Positions 1-8,407 of a stretch of 64,000 nt of DNA are shown here, one piece after another; the first letter of the stretch is position 1, and every line of letters starts with the position of its first letter. The DNA lies in NCBI GenBank assembly GCA_028713675.1, contig JAQTNV010000013.1, positions 6,012-70,011 of the forward strand, in the 5' to 3' direction. Origin of the DNA: a bacterium (GTDB lineage: Bacteria > Desulfobacterota > JAPLJL01). The notes beneath the pieces were generated by a model, which was not told where the DNA came from, searched no databases, and saw only the letters and a list, made by a program, of their open reading frames with translations. The position numbers and the translations under genes were made by a program.

Positions 1-1378
1 TTTCATACGAATTGGGAACCGGAAGTTCCTGGCCCCGGTCAATTATTATTTGCAGGATCAAGCTGTGAAATGCGGGGAAAATAAAATCCAGCAGGCTGCG
101 CCCGATGATGTCCTCTGATTTTTCCACAGCGAACATTTTCACACTGGTGCCGTTACAAAACACCACTTTTCCTTCCTGGACAATGACGATGCTATCGGTT
201 GAACTCTCCACCAGATTTCGATATTTCTCTTCGCTCCGGTGGAGTTCCTTTTGTGCCTGCACTCGGGCGATCACTTCCCCGATCTGGGCCGCGATAGTCT
301 CGAGCGTCCGGCGGGCTTCAGGAGGGATTTCGACCCAAGAATGGGAGCCTGCGTTCAGGCTGGCAATTACTTTTCCCTCCTTCTTGATGGGAATAACGGC
401 CACCACCTTCAGTCCTTCCGCTTCGAAGATATGGCTTTCGTCGATCGAAATGCGTTGGTTAAGAACTTTGATGTAGACCGGCTCCCCTCTCATCACCAGC
501 AAGGTGTGGGCTGCCTGGGAATCATATTCGGATACGGATTGGGGAAATTCCGAGGAGATTATTCCTTGATATATTACTAATTTCATGGATCCCGAGTCTT
601 GATTCAACAGATAAATGCCCCCGCAATCCATCCCGGAGACCTTGATCGCCACATCCAGGCACAAGTGCAGAACTTCCTCCAAATTGGAAGCGGCTCCCAA
701 GGCAAAAGCCAGAAAATACTGAAAATAGAGTTTTTCCTCCGCCTGCTTGCGCTCGGTGATGTCCCTAACGGATACATGAATCATCGGGCAACCGGCAAGA
801 TGAACCGACGTACAGATCCATTCCGTTATAATTGGAGTTTGATCGGGATCATTTTTACGATGCGTCCATTCCAGACGCGCGGTCCCCTGCGCCCTAACTA
901 TCCCGAGCATTTCCTCCCTCTTTTGGGAGGCCGAGGTCCCCTCCGGTTGATACTCGGGGGAGAAATCCACAGGACCAAGAGCGATCACTTCTGATTTATT
1001 TCTAAATTTAAAAAGATTCAGAAAGGCCGCGTTGGCTTCGACTATTTTCGCCTCCTGATCAAGGTAAAGCTGGGCTTCCGCGGATTTTTCAAATAGCGTC
1101 TTGAGCCTGATTTCCGATTCCCGGAGCGTATCCTGCATCCGCCGACGGCGGTTTGTCATAATCTCGGACAAGACTCCGAAAATGAACAGGATAATGACCG
1201 GTATGATCCGCGAATAAAAATTATGAATACTCGGGTGGAAGATTTCCTCTACCAGGGATCTTTCGGAAATAAAAAAATACTCAGCAAATGCGTCAGCCAG
1301 CCAATAGCAGAGGTTGACTCCTATGCCAATCTGGAAAATCCGGGATTGGACCAGATTTTTAAACTTAATTTTCATCAT
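1..1378 (-). CDS. PAS-GAF-PAS sensor protein, C-terminus beyond window
   Basis: I translated this frame directly; it is open from an ATG at 1378 to the window edge (459 codons). The N-terminus carries two hydrophobic segments (about residues 10-30 and 55-75) followed by an Arg-rich stretch. A PAS domain spans about 85-215 and ends in the typical VRDITERKQAEEKL junction. A GAF domain follows (about 220-385), and a second PAS begins at SEEKYRNLVESSTDSIVIV (about 395). Such proteins are membrane-tethered signal sensors; the output domain (histidine kinase, cyclase or other) lies outside the window, so the class is not known. No strong ribosome site is visible; a second ATG follows immediately. 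It reads towards the window edge, convergent with nothing here, and lies behind the cooS terminator. Confidence 0.85.
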   Translation of the reverse strand, partial: MMKIKFKNLVQSRIFQIGIGVNLCYWLADAFAEYFFISERSLVEEIFHPSIHNFYSRIIPVIILFIFGVLSEIMTNRRRRMQDTLRESEIRLKTLFEKSAEAQLYLDQEAKIVEANAAFLNLFKFRNKSEVIALGPVDFSPEYQPEGTSASQKREEMLGIVRAQGTARLEWTHRKNDPDQTPIITEWICTSVHLAGCPMIHVSVRDITERKQAEEKLYFQYFLAFALGAASNLEEVLHLCLDVAIKVSGMDCGGIYLLNQDSGSMKLVIYQGIISSEFPQSVSEYDSQAAHTLLVMRGEPVYIKVLNQRISIDESHIFEAEGLKVVAVIPIKKEGKVIASLNAGSHSWVEIPPEARRTLETIAAQIGEVIARVQAQKELHRSEEKYRNLVESSTDSIVIVQEGKVVFCNGTSVKMFAVEKSEDIIGRSLLDFIFPAFHSLILQIIIDRGQELPVPNSYE

Positions 1379-1509
1379 TTTGTCTAGGATTTTTTATTTT
1401 AAGTGGAAAACAAAAAAAAAGAAATGCCTAACAGTTCCTGCGAGGAAACAAACTCCGGGCTTTAACCGTTCGATCGTCCCGAAAGCCAGAAAGAAAAACG
1501 TTTCCGGAT

Positions 1510-1557
1510 AAAAAAATCCCCTCTTCCTTCCTTTTTTCCCAAGGTGGAGAGGGGATC
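1510..1557 (-). terminator. Intrinsic terminator of cooS
   Basis: On the minus strand a 9-bp stem (ATCCCCTCT with AGAGGGGAT, 1548-1556 and 1516-1524) is followed by a run of seven T. It lies about 95 bp after the cooS stop codon and before the sensor gene, so it should end the cooS transcript. Confidence 0.8.
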
Positions 1558-1652
1558 ACTTATGATCCAGACGGAAAAGACTTGCGCCCGTCATCTTAAA
1601 GTCGCCCGATAAATCGGGCGACTACTTTCACCTTTGAGCTTTGAGCTTCTTA

Positions 1653-3557
1653 TTAGAGCCCGAGCTTCTTGCGCTTGGACTCGATGTGGGCGAAGATGCC
1701 GTCCACCGCTTTGACCGCGTCCTTTTCCACGTTGAGAATCCCTCCGGTCACCCCGGGCAGGTCCTGGGTCAGGAGCTTGACCAGGTTGGGCGCACCGGTG
1801 ACCGTGGGCACCGGGTTCACGTAGGTATAAAGCCCCAGGGCCAGGGCGAAAACCGCGTCAATCGTGGCCTTCTGTTCCATATATTCCGGCGCCACCGCCG
1901 CCACGGGGAGATCGGGCAGCGGGACCCCGCCCAGGGCGGTGGATACCGCCAGCAGAAGATCGGCCAGCCGCCCGGTATCGGTGCAGGTGCCGAAGGAAAG
2001 AACGGGCGGGACCCGGAGTTTCTGGCAGACGGCCTTCAAGCCGTTGCCGGCGAGATCCTGGGCCTCCGGCCGGCAAAGCCCCGCCACCTGCATCGCCCCG
2101 TTGCCGCAGCCCATCGAAAGGACCAGGATGTTCCGCTTGATCAGTTCCTTCGCGACCGCGACGCAGTGAACGTCCTGGCCGGAATCCCGGAGACTGGTGC
2201 AGGAAACCAGGCCGGCGACCCCGCGGATCGACCCGTCCTTGATCGCCGAGAGGAGCGGAGCCAGGCTCCCTCCCATGAGGTCGACAATGCTTTCATTCGA
2301 GAAACCCACCACGGCTTCCCCGGCCCCGAGGCCCCGGATCGGCTCCACCGAGTTCCGGCGTTCCTTGAAATTGCCGACGGCCATCTCCAGGAGCCTGGCC
2401 GCCTGGGCCGCGACTTTCTCGGGAAGGTAGTCGACCCGGTCTTTCACTCCCTCGAAAGCCACCAGGTCGCTGACCGGGATCAGTTTGAACTTGTATTTCT
2501 GGGCGTACATCGGGTCCACCGGCATCGAGCAGTTCATGTCGCAGGCGAACAGGTCCACCGCGCCCGAGGCCAGGACCGCCTCCTGCATGATCCAGTTGCC
2601 GGTGAAGCCGTAGAAAACGTCGTCGGTATTCCAGCGCTGGATCATCTCCTGCCCGGTCTCGATATTCGCGATCACGCGCAGGCCCCGGGCCCCGACGGCC
2701 CGGGCTTTCTCCTGCCACTCGGACTTCCGGGCGAGATCCACCATGGCAAAACCGAGGAAGGGCTCGTGGCCGTTGGGCAGAATGTTGACGTAATCGGGAT
2801 CCAGGACCCCGAGGTTGACCCGGAAGGGATGGGGCTTGGGGATCCCGAAAAGAATATCCTGGCAGTACTCGTTGATGATCTGGGACTGGTAGGCCGTGGC
2901 CACCGAGAGCCGCATCGCCTTCAGGGCCAGGCTCACGTAATAGCCGTCCACGTTGGTCAGGCAGGAGCTGGTCGCCCGCATCATCTCACCGTAGATCCCG
3001 CCCGGGAAAAGGTCGAGGTTGATCCAGGCATCCTGGCGCTCGGGCGGGGCCAGGGCGGCCACGATCCGGCTTTCTTCCCCGGCGCTCCGATGGAAGTCGG
3101 TTTCGGCGAAGTCGGCGAGGCGGAGGGCGAGGTCCGCGTCGGAACCTTTGGTACTGAGCCCCAGGCGCTCGGAGAAGCTTTTAAGTTTCCCGGGCTCCCG
3201 GATCGTAAACGGGGTCTTGCCCCGGGCGGTGGCCCGCAGGGTCTTCAGGGTCTCTTCGGTATGGTAATGGTAGGTGGAGGCGCCCATGATGTTCCGGAGC
3301 AGCATCATCCGCATCGCCATCCCGTCGCCGGTGATCCCGCAGACGCCCCGCTTGTCCTTGGCCACCTCGGCCCGGCAGGGCCCGTTGGAGCAGAAATCAC
3401 AGCGGACCCCTCCCAGGCAGAAAGGGCAGCGCTGGTCGGGATTGCCTCCCATGCCCTGGGCTTCGTACCGGTCCCAGATATTGGTCAAGCCGTCTTTTTT
3501 GATCCGCTCGTAGGCTTTTTTTACCGATTCATGATACGAAATCCGATTGTCTTCCAT
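1653..3557 (-). CDS. cooS: Anaerobic carbon monoxide dehydrogenase catalytic subunit, variant C-cluster
   Basis: 634 aa, full length for CooS, which interconverts CO and CO2 at a Ni-Fe-S C-cluster with ferredoxin-type electron transfer. N-terminal cysteines C44, C47, C53, C56, C61 and C73 fit the B- and D-cluster region (RCPFCLGGVRCDFC, NGPCR). By motif alignment to the Carboxydothermus enzyme, C-cluster ligands are H264 (NGHEP), C343 (DMNCSMP), C453 (SCTS), C484 (MGCGNG) and C525 (FGTCTDTGR). The position of the ligand Cys295 (usual CCTGNE) reads IETGQE here, so a Glu (E300) replaces that Cys; the double CC next to C48 is also absent. The protein is therefore a variant CooS whose CO activity should not be assumed. 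The start is supported by GGGAGG upstream. It is monocistronic, ending at a clear terminator; the cooC maturase gene is 15 kb away. Confidence 0.9.
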   Translation of the reverse strand: MEDNRISYHESVKKAYERIKKDGLTNIWDRYEAQGMGGNPDQRCPFCLGGVRCDFCSNGPCRAEVAKDKRGVCGITGDGMAMRMMLLRNIMGASTYHYHTEETLKTLRATARGKTPFTIREPGKLKSFSERLGLSTKGSDADLALRLADFAETDFHRSAGEESRIVAALAPPERQDAWINLDLFPGGIYGEMMRATSSCLTNVDGYYVSLALKAMRLSVATAYQSQIINEYCQDILFGIPKPHPFRVNLGVLDPDYVNILPNGHEPFLGFAMVDLARKSEWQEKARAVGARGLRVIANIETGQEMIQRWNTDDVFYGFTGNWIMQEAVLASGAVDLFACDMNCSMPVDPMYAQKYKFKLIPVSDLVAFEGVKDRVDYLPEKVAAQAARLLEMAVGNFKERRNSVEPIRGLGAGEAVVGFSNESIVDLMGGSLAPLLSAIKDGSIRGVAGLVSCTSLRDSGQDVHCVAVAKELIKRNILVLSMGCGNGAMQVAGLCRPEAQDLAGNGLKAVCQKLRVPPVLSFGTCTDTGRLADLLLAVSTALGGVPLPDLPVAAVAPEYMEQKATIDAVFALALGLYTYVNPVPTVTGAPNLVKLLTQDLPGVTGGILNVEKDAVKAVDGIFAHIESKRKKLGL

Positions 3558-3576
3558 CTATTCCTCCCTTATTAAA

Positions 3577-3665
3577 TCAATTACCAATAACCAAATTCCA
3601 ATAACCAAACTCCAATTACCAAACCAGGAACGAAACCAAACAACCAAGCACCAAATTCCAAGCAA
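3577..3665. repeat. Degenerate heptamer tandem repeat (AATTACC-like)
   Basis: Upstream of cooS the sequence runs in 7-base steps (AATTACC, AATAACC, AAATTCC, AATAACC, AAACTCC, AATTACC). It is one of many different heptamer tracts found in the gaps of this window. No gene is visible in it. Confidence 0.7.
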
Positions 3666-3753
3666 TTTCCGCCAGCCAAAATCTCAATGGCCGGGACTTC
3701 TTTAAACTTTAATATTAGGATTCCAGGCTTAAAACTTCAAACCCTAAATACAG

Positions 3754-4116
3754 TTATCTGCCCAAAATCATCTTGACCGAAATTAAAAGCAGGAAAACCC
3801 CAAAAACCTTTTCCAGGACCACGCCGGAGAGTCCGACCGCGAACCGGGCGCCGAACAGGCCGCCCAAAAAGAAACCCGCTGCCATGAAAGCGGCCATTTC
3901 CAGGTTTACATATCCATGCCGGTAATAAGTCAGGGCCGCGAGCAGGCCCACGGGAGGCACAAGCACCGCGAGCGTAGTTCCCTGTGCCTGGTGCTGGGTC
4001 ATGCCGAAAAAAAAGACCAGGATGGGGATGATGATCCCTCCTCCGCCGATCCCGATCAGTCCGCTCACTAACCCGGTGAACAAACCTACGAGGACATAAA
4101 GAAGATAATTGCCCAC
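3754..4116 (-). CDS. TSUP (TauE/SafE) family permease, half-size
   Basis: 120 aa, strongly hydrophobic, with about four membrane segments. The N-terminal GLFTGLVSGLIGIGGGGIII motif is the glycine-rich signature of the TauE/SafE family, which exports or imports organosulfur compounds or sulfite. Usual members have about 250 residues with two such halves; only the first half is present here, so the protein would need to dimerise or is a natural short form. The start is GTG at 4116, seven bases after AGGAGGG. It lies upstream of cooS in the same direction but is separated by 190 bp of repeats, so shared transcription is uncertain. Substrate cannot be read from sequence. Confidence 0.75.
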   Translation of the reverse strand: MGNYLLYVLVGLFTGLVSGLIGIGGGGIIIPILVFFFGMTQHQAQGTTLAVLVPPVGLLAALTYYRHGYVNLEMAAFMAAGFFLGGLFGARFAVGLSGVVLEKVFGVFLLLISVKMILGR

Positions 4117-4140
4117 AGTTAAGCCCTCCTAAATTGTTAT

Positions 4141-4237
4141 TGTCATTCCGGCGGAAGCCGGAATCCAGTTTATCAAGAAAATTCCTGGATCCCTGCTTTC
4201 CTTCGACCTTACTCAGGACAAGTCGCAGGGATGACAG
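4141..4237. repeat. Inverted pair of TCATTCCGG...CCGGAAT palindromes (BIME-like)
   Basis: Two REP-like units face each other: GTCATTCCGGCGGAAGCC at the left, and a right unit ending in GCAGGGATGACAG with an internal TCGACCTTACTCAGGACAAGTC insert. The same left unit recurs near 5230, 6805, 24716, 45887, 46013, 47780 and 60050. The half-site resembles the ATTCCC-N8-GGGAAT layout of neisserial dRS3 repeats. Confidence 0.7.
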
Positions 4238-4242
4238 ACAAT

Positions 4243-5016
4243 TTACGAACTTGAATGGGGAAGCAGTAAATCCTTTGCCATTTCTTTCCCGGTCCCGGTT
4301 TTAAAAATCCGCGCGATCTTCTTTTCGAGTTCCTCCCGGCCCGCATCCGGGAATTCTTCCCTGAGATTCACCAGCCAGTCGGCGTCCCAGAGAATCCGGA
4401 ACTCAAGCGTATCGATGTCTTTGGCGCTGTGGTGGCTCCCGACGATCCGGCTGACGTGCTCAATGGTTTCCGCGTCCAGGCTGAGCTCCCTCATGATCCG
4501 CTCGGCGATCGGCGGCCCTTCCATCTCCTGATACTTGCCGGCGGAGGAGCCGTGCTTGCGCTCGGCCTCCTTGATCCCGATGTCGTGCAGGAGGGCCGCG
4601 GTCAGAACCACGCGGGGATTTCCCCCCTCCCGGCGCAGAATTTTCTGGGCTTTTTCCAGGACCAGGAGTGCGTGCGTGATGCGTTTCTGATCGCAGCCGA
4701 ATTCCTTTTTGACCGCCTCAATCAGCCGGTCAATCATTGTTTCTTGTTGTTTTTCTTCTTTCTCTATGCCCTTTGCTCTATGCTCTATGCCCTCTTTCTG
4801 ATCATATCCCAGGCATTCCTTGGCGTGCTCGCACCACTGGGCGCAGCCCAGGCTGATCCGGGGGTTCTGGACCCGCTGGCCGCACCCGGGACAGCGCCGG
4901 GACGAATCATCCTTGAAAAACTCTACCGGCCGGCCGCACTTCCCGCAGGCCACCTCGAAAATGTCTCCGGGCTTCCAGAACCGCGTATCCTGTCCGGGGC
5001 AAATAGTTTTAGACAT
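4243..5016 (-). CDS. Zinc-ribbon plus HD-domain putative phosphohydrolase
   Basis: 257 aa. The first 70 residues contain three Cys pairs (CGKCGRP, CPGCGQRV, and CAQWCEHAKEC), suggesting a zinc ribbon and a further metal site. A low-complexity Lys/Glu linker follows, then an HD domain with ALLHDIG (about residue 147) and a GSHHSAKDID stretch, the metal-binding core of HD phosphohydrolases. Family members cleave phosphodiesters or nucleotides; the substrate is unknown. The HD half resembles proteins found beside Fe-S and reductase genes in anaerobes. The gene is tightly flanked by repeats and its stop lies just beyond a BIME. The start lacks a clear ribosome site, so the N-terminus is less certain. 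Confidence 0.75.
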   Translation of the reverse strand: MSKTICPGQDTRFWKPGDIFEVACGKCGRPVEFFKDDSSRRCPGCGQRVQNPRISLGCAQWCEHAKECLGYDQKEGIEHRAKGIEKEEKQQETMIDRLIEAVKKEFGCDQKRITHALLVLEKAQKILRREGGNPRVVLTAALLHDIGIKEAERKHGSSAGKYQEMEGPPIAERIMRELSLDAETIEHVSRIVGSHHSAKDIDTLEFRILWDADWLVNLREEFPDAGREELEKKIARIFKTGTGKEMAKDLLLPHSSS

Positions 5017-5023
5017 TGGTCAT

Positions 5024-5150
5024 CGAGTCCATTGTGTCCATTGGGTCCATTGTGTCCGTAGTGTCCATTGAGTCTATTGGGTCATGGGTCATAGGTGATG
5101 GGTGATGGGTGATGGGTGATGGGTCATAGGTCATAGGCGATAAACGAGAA
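5024..5150. repeat. Nonamer then heptamer tandem repeats
   Basis: From about 5024 to 5085 the DNA repeats in 9-base steps (ATTGTGTCC, ATTGGGTCC, ATTGTGTCC, GTAGTGTCC). It then changes to 7-base steps (GTGATGG four times, flanked by GTCATAG). Further heptamers (CTCATTG) lie at 5278-5310, and a GCAGCCTAAAGGCTGC palindrome at 5359-5380. The whole gap 5017-5460 shows only such repeats. Confidence 0.75.
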
Positions 5151-5460
5151 AAGGACAAAAGGTTGTCATCCTGAGCATCAGCGAAGGATCTCGCTTTTTG
5201 GGTTTCTTTAGGCTTCATTCCATAACCGTCATTCCGGCGAAAGCCGGAATCCAGTTTTTTCTGTTTTCTTCGATTTTCACTCATTGCTCATTGCTCGTTG
5301 CTCATTGTTTATCCCGAGTTTATCGAGAGACTCGTTGCTTATTGCTCTTTATTTTTAACGCAGCCTAAAGGCTGCGGCTACCGACCTGGTTTATCTGGTT
5401 TGCAAATCGTCATTCGTCAATCGTCAATTCTTTTTTCTAACCACCTAACAACCAAGCAAC

Positions 5461-6231
5461 CTAGCCACCTGGGTTTCCTTTTATTATTCTGCCGTCCCGC
5501 CCGATCACCATTTTCTTCATCGGCACCTTGACCCCGGAAAGCTCGATCGCCTTCTCGGCGGCGAAAAGCAGGCCATTGCAGCAGGGAACCTCCATGATGA
5601 CCACGGTCAGGCTTTTCGGTCGGGAAGCCTCCAGGATCGCCGCCAGCCGATTGATGTGCCCCTCGAGATCGTCGAATTTCGGGCAGGCCATGACGATGGA
5701 CCGGCCCCGGAGGAGATGCGGGTGCAGGTTTGGATAAGCCGTTGCGGCGCAGTCGGCCAGGAGGACAAGATCGGCTCCCTTCAGAAAGGGCGCCTCGGGA
5801 GGAAGGAGCTTCAACTTGATCGGCCAGTGCGTGAGCTCGGAATGGGCCTCCCGGGAGGCAGCCGGAGCGGGAACCTTCCCTTTCCTTAAATCCATCATCG
5901 TGCTGGATGGACAGCCGCAGGGCAGGGTTTCCCCACTTCCGGGTTTCGTTATCTTCGGGGCTTTGCCGCCTTTTCCCTTCGGTTTCCTGTCTTTCATCCT
6001 TTTCTCTGCCTCCTTCTCATTAAACAAATTGGCCTTCCGCTCGATTATCTTCAGGGCCCCTTCCGGGCATTCGCCGATGCAGGCCCCGAGCCCGTCGCAG
6101 TAAATATCCTTGACGAGTTTGGCCTTGCCGTTGACCAGTTCGAGCGCCCCTTCCGCGCAGGCGGAGACGCACTGCCCGCAGCCGTTGCACTTCTTTTCGT
6201 CGATCTCAATGATTTTTCTTGTTCTGGCCAT
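5461..6231 (-). CDS. Ferredoxin-domain (2x[4Fe-4S]) protein
   Basis: 256 aa. The N-terminus has two ferredoxin motifs: CNGCGQCVSAC (residues 15-25) and CDGLGACIGEC (about 45-55), each followed later by a Pro or Ala-type fourth residue context (CAEGAL, CPEGAL), as in bacterial 8Fe ferredoxins. A basic linker and a C-terminal domain follow with LPCGCPSS and, near the end, EVPCCNGLLF. Such proteins occur in anaerobes next to Rrf2 regulators and hybrid-cluster or NO-response genes; the role is probably electron transfer or Fe-S sensing, not proven. The ATG follows GGGAGGAAAAC and overlaps the 3' end of the Rrf2 gene by 26 bp, indicating translational coupling. Confidence 0.8.
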   Translation of the reverse strand: MARTRKIIEIDEKKCNGCGQCVSACAEGALELVNGKAKLVKDIYCDGLGACIGECPEGALKIIERKANLFNEKEAEKRMKDRKPKGKGGKAPKITKPGSGETLPCGCPSSTMMDLRKGKVPAPAASREAHSELTHWPIKLKLLPPEAPFLKGADLVLLADCAATAYPNLHPHLLRGRSIVMACPKFDDLEGHINRLAAILEASRPKSLTVVIMEVPCCNGLLFAAEKAIELSGVKVPMKKMVIGRDGRIIKGNPGG

Positions 6232-6661
6232 GTTTTCCTCCCTTCCGGGGAAGAGAAAGGTTTCTAAACTCCGAAAGCCGGGTTTTGGTCAGATACTCCC
6301 TCACCTGCCGGTTGACCGAATCCAGCATCCCTCCGAAAATGCATGACCCCTCCGGGCAGATCGGGGAAGAAAGCAGACATTTGTCCTCCGCAAGCTTGCC
6401 TTCGATAATCTCGAAAATCTCGAGCAAATAGATCTCCGACGGTTTCTTTTTCAGCCGGAAACCTCCGGCGGGCCCCCGGATGGACTCCACCAGCCCGGCC
6501 CGGACCAGGCGCTGGAGGACCTTGGCAAGGTGCGCCTCCGATCCCTGGAGTACGGTCGAGATCTCATGCGTAGAAACCAGCCGGTCCGGGTTGGCCGACA
6601 TCATCAGCGCCGCGTGCAGGGCCAGGGATACCGCTTCGGAAATGTTTAGTATCTTCGCCAT
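6206..6661 (-). CDS. Rrf2-family Fe-S transcriptional regulator
   Basis: 151 aa from the ATG at 6661, chosen over a TTG at 6667 because AGGGG lies eight bases ahead. The N-terminal winged helix is typical of Rrf2 proteins (SEAVSLALHAALMM, then the recognition-helix region and RGPAGGFRLKK wing at about 60-70). Three cysteines in KCLLSSPICPEGSC fit the Cys triad used by IscR, NsrR and RsrR to bind a cluster, so it likely senses NO, redox state or Fe-S supply. It heads an operon with the downstream ferredoxin gene. A near-perfect inverted repeat directly upstream is its probable operator. Confidence 0.88.
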   Translation of the reverse strand: MAKILNISEAVSLALHAALMMSANPDRLVSTHEISTVLQGSEAHLAKVLQRLVRAGLVESIRGPAGGFRLKKKPSEIYLLEIFEIIEGKLAEDKCLLSSPICPEGSCIFGGMLDSVNRQVREYLTKTRLSEFRNLSLPRKGGKHGQNKKNH

Positions 6662-6680
6662 TACCAATCCCCTATCAAGT

Positions 6681-6704
6681 ATTATGGTACTACATTACCA
6701 AAAT
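6681..6704 (-). promoter_or_regulatory. Probable Rrf2 operator (inverted repeat)
   Basis: Arms ATTATGGTA and TACCAAAAT (one mismatch) are separated by six bases and end 20 bp before the Rrf2 start. A CATAAT hexamer inside one arm could be the -10 box, so protein binding would block transcription. Autoregulation is an inference from position and symmetry. Confidence 0.6.
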
Positions 6705-6721
6705 AGATAAATCATGTCAAT

Positions 6722-6832
6722 GGCAGGTCATAGGTGATAGGTGATAGGTGATGGGTCATAGGTAAAGAGCATAGGGCATAAAGCAAAGGGTAAAAAAAAC
6801 AAACGTCATTCCGGCGGAAGCCGGAATCCAGG
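6722..6832. repeat. Heptamer tract (GTGATAG) plus REP-like palindrome
   Basis: Seven-base steps GTCATAG, GTGATAG, GTGATAG, GTGATGG, GTCATAG run from about 6726. A GTCATTCCGGCGGAAGCC palindrome follows at 6804-6832. Confidence 0.7.
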
Positions 6833-6926
6833 TGCTCTCCATCTTAGGAAAGACCTGTTGGAGGTTTGAGTCCTTTGACTGAAAGTAGCGATTTTGAGAC
6901 AATGGCTTTGCCTGCCAATTAGCTAT

Positions 6927-7703
6927 ATGAAAAAGGCCATTATCATATCGATCCTCTTTCTTCTCCCCACTACTGCCAACTCCTATAGTCTGCTCCAGCC
7001 GGAAACCCATGGTATTAGGGTGAGCTTTGCTTCGCTTCTTCTTGCCGAAGAGCAACCTGCCGAGCCGCCGGCTGGGCAACCCGCTCCCGATATAATCCAT
7101 GAAGAAAAATCTCCTGATTTGGAGCCGGAGGAAAAGCCCGTAATATATAAACCGAAGAATTACTGGTTCCCTATTCTTTGGGACCTTGTCCCCATCCCTA
7201 CTCTATGGTTATGGGCCAATCACTGCTCCCAAGCAAATGGCGTGCATGACGAAAATAATTGTTCGGACCCACTGATAAAAGCGACTATCATAGGCATTCC
7301 CTTGTGGTCTATTCCTCCCACAATATACACTCAACCTCATATCGCATTTGATTTCGCTTTGCCCGGTGGAAACTTTCAGGTTTTGTTTCTCGCTTTTTTG
7401 ATATATGAAGTCATTAGCGAGAAAGACAAACCTGATTATTTCTGTTGTGACAGCCACCCTGTCAATGAAGAATGCTGTCAGGAATATATTGACATGCACT
7501 TTTATGGGAAAGAAAGAAAGGAAGAATATCTTTATCTTGTTATCTCAGCTTCTGCTCTTCAGGCAGTAGATATTATCTTTCATACAATATTCGTGAAAAG
7601 AAATAACGCACTTTACCAAGAGCAACAATTAAGAAAGCAGGTTTATATCACCCCTTACATTGATAAGGACCGTGCCGGCCTCGCCTGCCAATACAGTTTC
7701 TGA
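6927..7703 (+). CDS. Exported protein of unknown function, tandem paralogue 1
   Basis: 258 aa counted from MKKAIIISILFLLP, which forms a signal peptide; an in-frame ATG 11 codons earlier is less likely because the paralogue starts at the same signal sequence. After a Pro/Glu-rich linker (EEQPAEPPAGQPAP) come several hydrophobic segments and Cys-rich patches (YFCCDS, NEECCQEY). The C-terminus DRAGLACQYSF ends in Phe, as in outer-membrane proteins. Signal peptide, linker and C-terminal end match the next gene closely while the middles differ. Function unknown; it may be a membrane-embedded envelope protein. Confidence 0.7.
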   Translation: MKKAIIISILFLLPTTANSYSLLQPETHGIRVSFASLLLAEEQPAEPPAGQPAPDIIHEEKSPDLEPEEKPVIYKPKNYWFPILWDLVPIPTLWLWANHCSQANGVHDENNCSDPLIKATIIGIPLWSIPPTIYTQPHIAFDFALPGGNFQVLFLAFLIYEVISEKDKPDYFCCDSHPVNEECCQEYIDMHFYGKERKEEYLYLVISASALQAVDIIFHTIFVKRNNALYQEQQLRKQVYITPYIDKDRAGLACQYSF

Positions 7704-7714
7704 AAATATTCCTT

Positions 7715-8407
7715 ATGAAAAAAGCCCTTGTCATATCCATTCTCTTTATTCTCCCCGCCACTGCCAGCGCCTACAGTTTGCTCAAACCGGAGACCTCCGA
7801 AAGCAGAATAATTCCAGCTTCGCATCTGTCTTTGGCCGAAGAACAACCTTTGGAACAGCCGGCAGAGCAATCTTCTCCTGAAGATCAGCCATCTACAAAA
7901 CCATTGAAACCAGTCTCCCCCGGCCTGGCTTTCTTTTTAGCTTCACTTCCCATTTCAACTAGCCTTATCGTTTTGGGGGTTTCCGCAATACCCGGTGACG
8001 GTTATTACATAATTCCGGTGATATACGGATCGCTTTCGTTTTCTTTCCTGACCATTCCATACCACATTTATGTTCATGACCCTCCTTGGAAAACTTTTAC
8101 ATTCGCACTTGTAAAACCGTTAGCTTCTGCGCTTTTCATAATTGGGACCATTGGTATAACCATGGAAGCATACGATAATTGTCATGATTGGAACCGTGGC
8201 GATGACATAAACTGCGCTCCTCCTGGAATATGGGCTGCCTTTATCATAGGATCAACCGCATTTACCGGAATGTATTTATATGAACTAATCGACGCCCCTT
8301 TGGCCGCCATACGATACAACAAGAAAATCGCGCAGCAGCAAGGATTTAATATATTTCCTTACGCTACGCGGGACCGTGCCGGCCTCGCCTTCCAATACAG
8401 CTTCTAA
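7715..8407 (+). CDS. Exported protein of unknown function, tandem paralogue 2
   Basis: 230 aa. The signal peptide (MKKALVISILFILPATASA), the following YSLLKPET, the LAEEQP linker and the C-terminal DRAGLAFQYSF are shared with the preceding gene, 11 bp away. The central part has four hydrophobic stretches and two cysteines about 10 residues apart (YDNCHDWNRGDDINC). The pattern suggests recent tandem duplication with the middle diverging. No known family was recognised. The two genes probably form one transcript. Confidence 0.7.
   Translation: MKKALVISILFILPATASAYSLLKPETSESRIIPASHLSLAEEQPLEQPAEQSSPEDQPSTKPLKPVSPGLAFFLASLPISTSLIVLGVSAIPGDGYYIIPVIYGSLSFSFLTIPYHIYVHDPPWKTFTFALVKPLASALFIIGTIGITMEAYDNCHDWNRGDDINCAPPGIWAAFIIGSTAFTGMYLYELIDAPLAAIRYNKKIAQQQGFNIFPYATRDRAGLAFQYSF

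Noticed and set aside
1641-3575. Long open frame of 644 codons on the opposite strand of cooS.
   Set aside because: It is the antisense frame of a GC-rich gene, with no domain and Gly/His/Arg-rich composition; likewise the long antisense frames at 27164-28951 and 43434-45380.
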